This document shows, in pieces, positions 62,235 through 64,000 of a stretch of 64,000 nucleotides of DNA (the first letter of the stretch is position 1; each line of letters begins with the position of its first letter). Under the pieces are notes generated by a model. That model was not told the origin of the DNA and did no database searches. It saw only the letters and a program-made list of their open reading frames with translations. The position numbers and the translations under genes were made by a program. Origin of the DNA: Novosphingobium sp. AAP83 (GTDB lineage Bacteria; Pseudomonadota; Alphaproteobacteria; Sphingomonadales; Sphingomonadaceae); contig NZ_LJHY01000003.1 in assembly GCF_001295795.1 (NCBI RefSeq), positions 186,001 through 250,000 of the forward strand, written 5' to 3'.

Positions 62235-63811
62235 TTGATGCTGCACAGCTTTTTTCGGGCTATCCGGAATTTACGGTATCGGGCGGCAAAGGTGCGCGCA
62301 TTGCCGTTACTTATGCCGAAGCGCTTTACGATGAAAAGCGCCACAAGGGTGATCGCAACGATGTGGGCAACCGCAAGGCCATCGGGCTGGAAGATGTCTT
62401 TTTGCCCGATGGTGGCGCTGATCGAACGTTCCGTCCGCTGTGGTGGCGCACATGGCGCTATCTTCAGATCGACGTAAAAACAGGCGCTGAGCCAGTGCAG
62501 CTTGGCGGCATGGCTGTGCATGAAACCGGCTATCCCTTTGCTGAAAAGGCGTGGTTCCGCAGCAGCGATCCACAGCTTGATCGCATTTGGAACATTGGCT
62601 GGCAAACCCTGAAGGTCAACGCCCATGAAACGTACATGGACAGTTCGTACTGGGAACAACTGCAATACGTGGGTGACACCCGGGTTGAGGCCGAGATTGC
62701 CGATGCTGTCAGTGGCGATCCTCGGCTTGTGCGCAATTCTATCGATGCTTTCGGCGATTCCATGAACGCAGAAGGCATGATTCAATCAGCCTATCCTTCC
62801 AGCACAGAAAACGTCATTCCCACGTTCGGCCTGTTCTGGATCGGCATGATGCACGACTACTGGATGCGCCAGCCCGACATTGGCGTTGTGAAGCGTAACC
62901 TGCCCAAGGCGCAGCGTGTGCTCAATTGGTACGCGCCGCACGTGGCGTCCAATGGCCTGCTCACGCGCAATCCGGGCTGGAACTTTGTGGATTGGGTGGG
63001 AGATCCGCCTATGGCGCGCGACGCTTTCCCTTCGTTCGACAAAGCTTCGAACACGTCTTGCCTCACCTCGTTGATCTATCTCGGCGCATTGCGTGAAGCT
63101 GCTGATATGGAATTCGCGCTGGGCCAAGCCCCCCTTGCCCAAGCGCATCTTGACCAGGCATCCAGACTGTCGTCCGCAATTGAGAAAAACTGCTGGGACG
63201 CCACACGCCAATTGTATGCAGATGATCCCTCGCATGCGGTTTACAGCCAACATACCAATGCCTTGGCCGTGCTCTATGATGTTGCGGGTCCAGCGAAGGC
63301 GCAGGATATCGTTGCGCGCATTGTTGGCAAGGAGGGTATCGATCCCCCATCAGGCATCCTGGCTACCAGCTACTATTTCGCGTGGTATCTTAATCGGGCT
63401 ATCGTTCACGCAGGCCTGGGTGATCGGTACATTGATCTGCTCAGCACATGGCGCGGGCTGGATGCGCCGAACTTCACGACATGGCCTGAGGCGCGCGGTA
63501 ACACCCGATCAGATAGCCACGCATGGAGCGCGCATCCCACGGCGGGCCTGTTGGGACTTGTCGCCGGGATTCAGCCCGCAGCGCCGGGTTATGGGCGGGT
63601 TCGCATTGCCCCGCATCCGGGTAATCTCAAGACATTCGATGCAGCGGCAGCCACCCCCTCAGGGCTGGTGCGCGTCCGCTATGCTGCAAATGCGGATCGC
63701 CGCACGTTCAAGCTTACCATGCCAAAGCGTTTGGCCGGTGATTTCATCTGGCAGGGTTCAACCCGCAAGTTAAAGCCCGGCACCAATACTTTTTCGGTTG
63801 AAGCCAAATAA
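62204..63811 (+). CDS. Alpha-L-rhamnosidase (GH78), N-terminally truncated, probable pseudogene
   Basis: The 535-residue frame covers the late N-terminal beta region (ANSEARVLIDAAQLFSGYPE, FTVSGGKGARIAVTYAEALY), the whole (alpha/alpha)6 barrel with SSYWEQLQYVGDTRVEAEIA and NPGWNFVDWVGDPPM, and the C-terminal beta domain (YGRVRIAPHPGNL). Full GH78 enzymes usually have several hundred more residues and a signal peptide before this point. Only a GTG at 62204 without a ribosome site could start translation. The gene therefore looks cut at its 5' end by a deletion. The catalytic domain itself shows no stop or frameshift, so the loss may be recent. Confidence 0.72.
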   Translation: MPANSEARVLIDAAQLFSGYPEFTVSGGKGARIAVTYAEALYDEKRHKGDRNDVGNRKAIGLEDVFLPDGGADRTFRPLWWRTWRYLQIDVKTGAEPVQLGGMAVHETGYPFAEKAWFRSSDPQLDRIWNIGWQTLKVNAHETYMDSSYWEQLQYVGDTRVEAEIADAVSGDPRLVRNSIDAFGDSMNAEGMIQSAYPSSTENVIPTFGLFWIGMMHDYWMRQPDIGVVKRNLPKAQRVLNWYAPHVASNGLLTRNPGWNFVDWVGDPPMARDAFPSFDKASNTSCLTSLIYLGALREAADMEFALGQAPLAQAHLDQASRLSSAIEKNCWDATRQLYADDPSHAVYSQHTNALAVLYDVAGPAKAQDIVARIVGKEGIDPPSGILATSYYFAWYLNRAIVHAGLGDRYIDLLSTWRGLDAPNFTTWPEARGNTRSDSHAWSAHPTAGLLGLVAGIQPAAPGYGRVRIAPHPGNLKTFDAAAATPSGLVRVRYAANADRRTFKLTMPKRLAGDFIWQGSTRKLKPGTNTFSVEAK

Positions 63812-63816
63812 GCAAA

Positions 63817-63845
63817 TCCCGGCCTCTGCGCTGCAGAGACCGGGA
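63817..63845. terminator. Bidirectional hairpin terminator after the rhamnosidase gene
   Basis: TCCCGG-C-CTCTGC (63817-63829) pairs with GCAGAG-A-CCGGGA (63833-63845) around a 3-nt loop, giving a 12-bp stem with one mismatch. It lies between two convergent genes. T-runs are weak on both sides. Confidence 0.6.
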
Positions 63846-63855
63846 GCAACGTGGC

Positions 63856-64000
63856 TCAGACGATGCCAGCGCCGAGGCCCACGGCTTTGCGCTCTTGCGC
63901 CTTGCGGCTGCGGTATTGGCTCAAGCGATAGGCTTCGAGTACATCGATAGCGCCGCCTGCTTCCATGCGCGCTTTGGCAAGAATAGGTGCAACATCAATG
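63856..64000 (-). CDS. C-terminal end of an unidentified protein (partial)
   Basis: A minus-strand frame is open from the right edge to a TGA at 63856-63858. It encodes the last 47 residues, including AKARMEAGGAIDVLEAYRLS and a basic stretch QYRSRKAQERKAVGLG. The absence of stops and the terminator just beyond support a real gene end. I do not recognise the family. Confidence 0.4.
   Translation of the reverse strand, partial: IDVAPILAKARMEAGGAIDVLEAYRLSQYRSRKAQERKAVGLGAGIV

Overview
The window is most of a photosynthesis gene cluster (PGC) of an aerobic anoxygenic phototrophic alphaproteobacterium, very probably a member of the Sphingomonadales. The reasons are the gene order (bchIDO, crtF-bchCXYZ-pufBALMC, bchFNBHLM-lhaA-puhABC-acsF-puhE-hemA, and a reverse block with aerR, ppsR, bchG, bchP and tspO), the oxygen-dependent cyclase acsF with no anaerobic bchE in the window, and the surrounding TonB-dependent receptors typical of sphingomonads. 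Family assignments are from reading the translations by eye; no database search was run.

Layout. 1-1217: a partial gene and two internally deleted gene remnants (TonB receptor, M20 peptidase), apparently a decaying left border. 1302-2839: a BLUF blue-light sensor and a cobalamin-binding AerR/SCHIC-type regulator, divergently transcribed. 2967-8117: DUF3422 protein, then bchI-bchD-bchO and a 57-residue membrane protein, overlapping by ATGA junctions. 8187-17983: crtF, bchCXYZ and pufBALMC, ending in a strong terminator. 18243-24828 (minus strand): aerR-ppsR-bchG-bch2-bchP-tspO-orf88. 25044-40496 (plus strand): bchF to hemA, ending in a bidirectional terminator shared with the lipoprotein cytochrome gene (minus strand). 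Together these cover Mg chelation, methylation, ring E closure, protochlorophyllide and chlorin reduction, side-chain finishing, phytylation, LH1, the reaction centre with its tetraheme cytochrome, assembly factors, ALA synthesis and redox/light regulation.

Regulation can be read in part: near-perfect PpsR palindromes (TGT-N12-ACA) lie before bchI, crtF and bchC (a tandem pair 8 bp apart over a sigma70 -35 box). Degenerate sites lie before bchG and between aerR and bchF. At bchI and crtF the palindrome ends one base before the ATG. The BLUF plus cobalamin-protein pair looks like a split version of the AppA antirepressor and is the most interesting candidate system.

41452-51317: a TetR regulator and a tryptophan-tryptophylquinone (TTQ) amine dehydrogenase cluster, most like aromatic amine dehydrogenase (large subunit, MauE, MauD, small subunit). 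It is followed by two monoheme cytochromes c, a TonB receptor, an aldehyde dehydrogenase and an acyl-CoA ligase. This makes a plausible complete route from an aromatic amine to an aryl-acyl-CoA. 51355-58905: a two-component system divergent from a CusA/CzcA-like RND efflux operon. 58910-64000: a P-type cation ATPase, a free-standing lipoyl-domain protein, a truncated GH78 rhamnosidase and the end of an unidentified gene.
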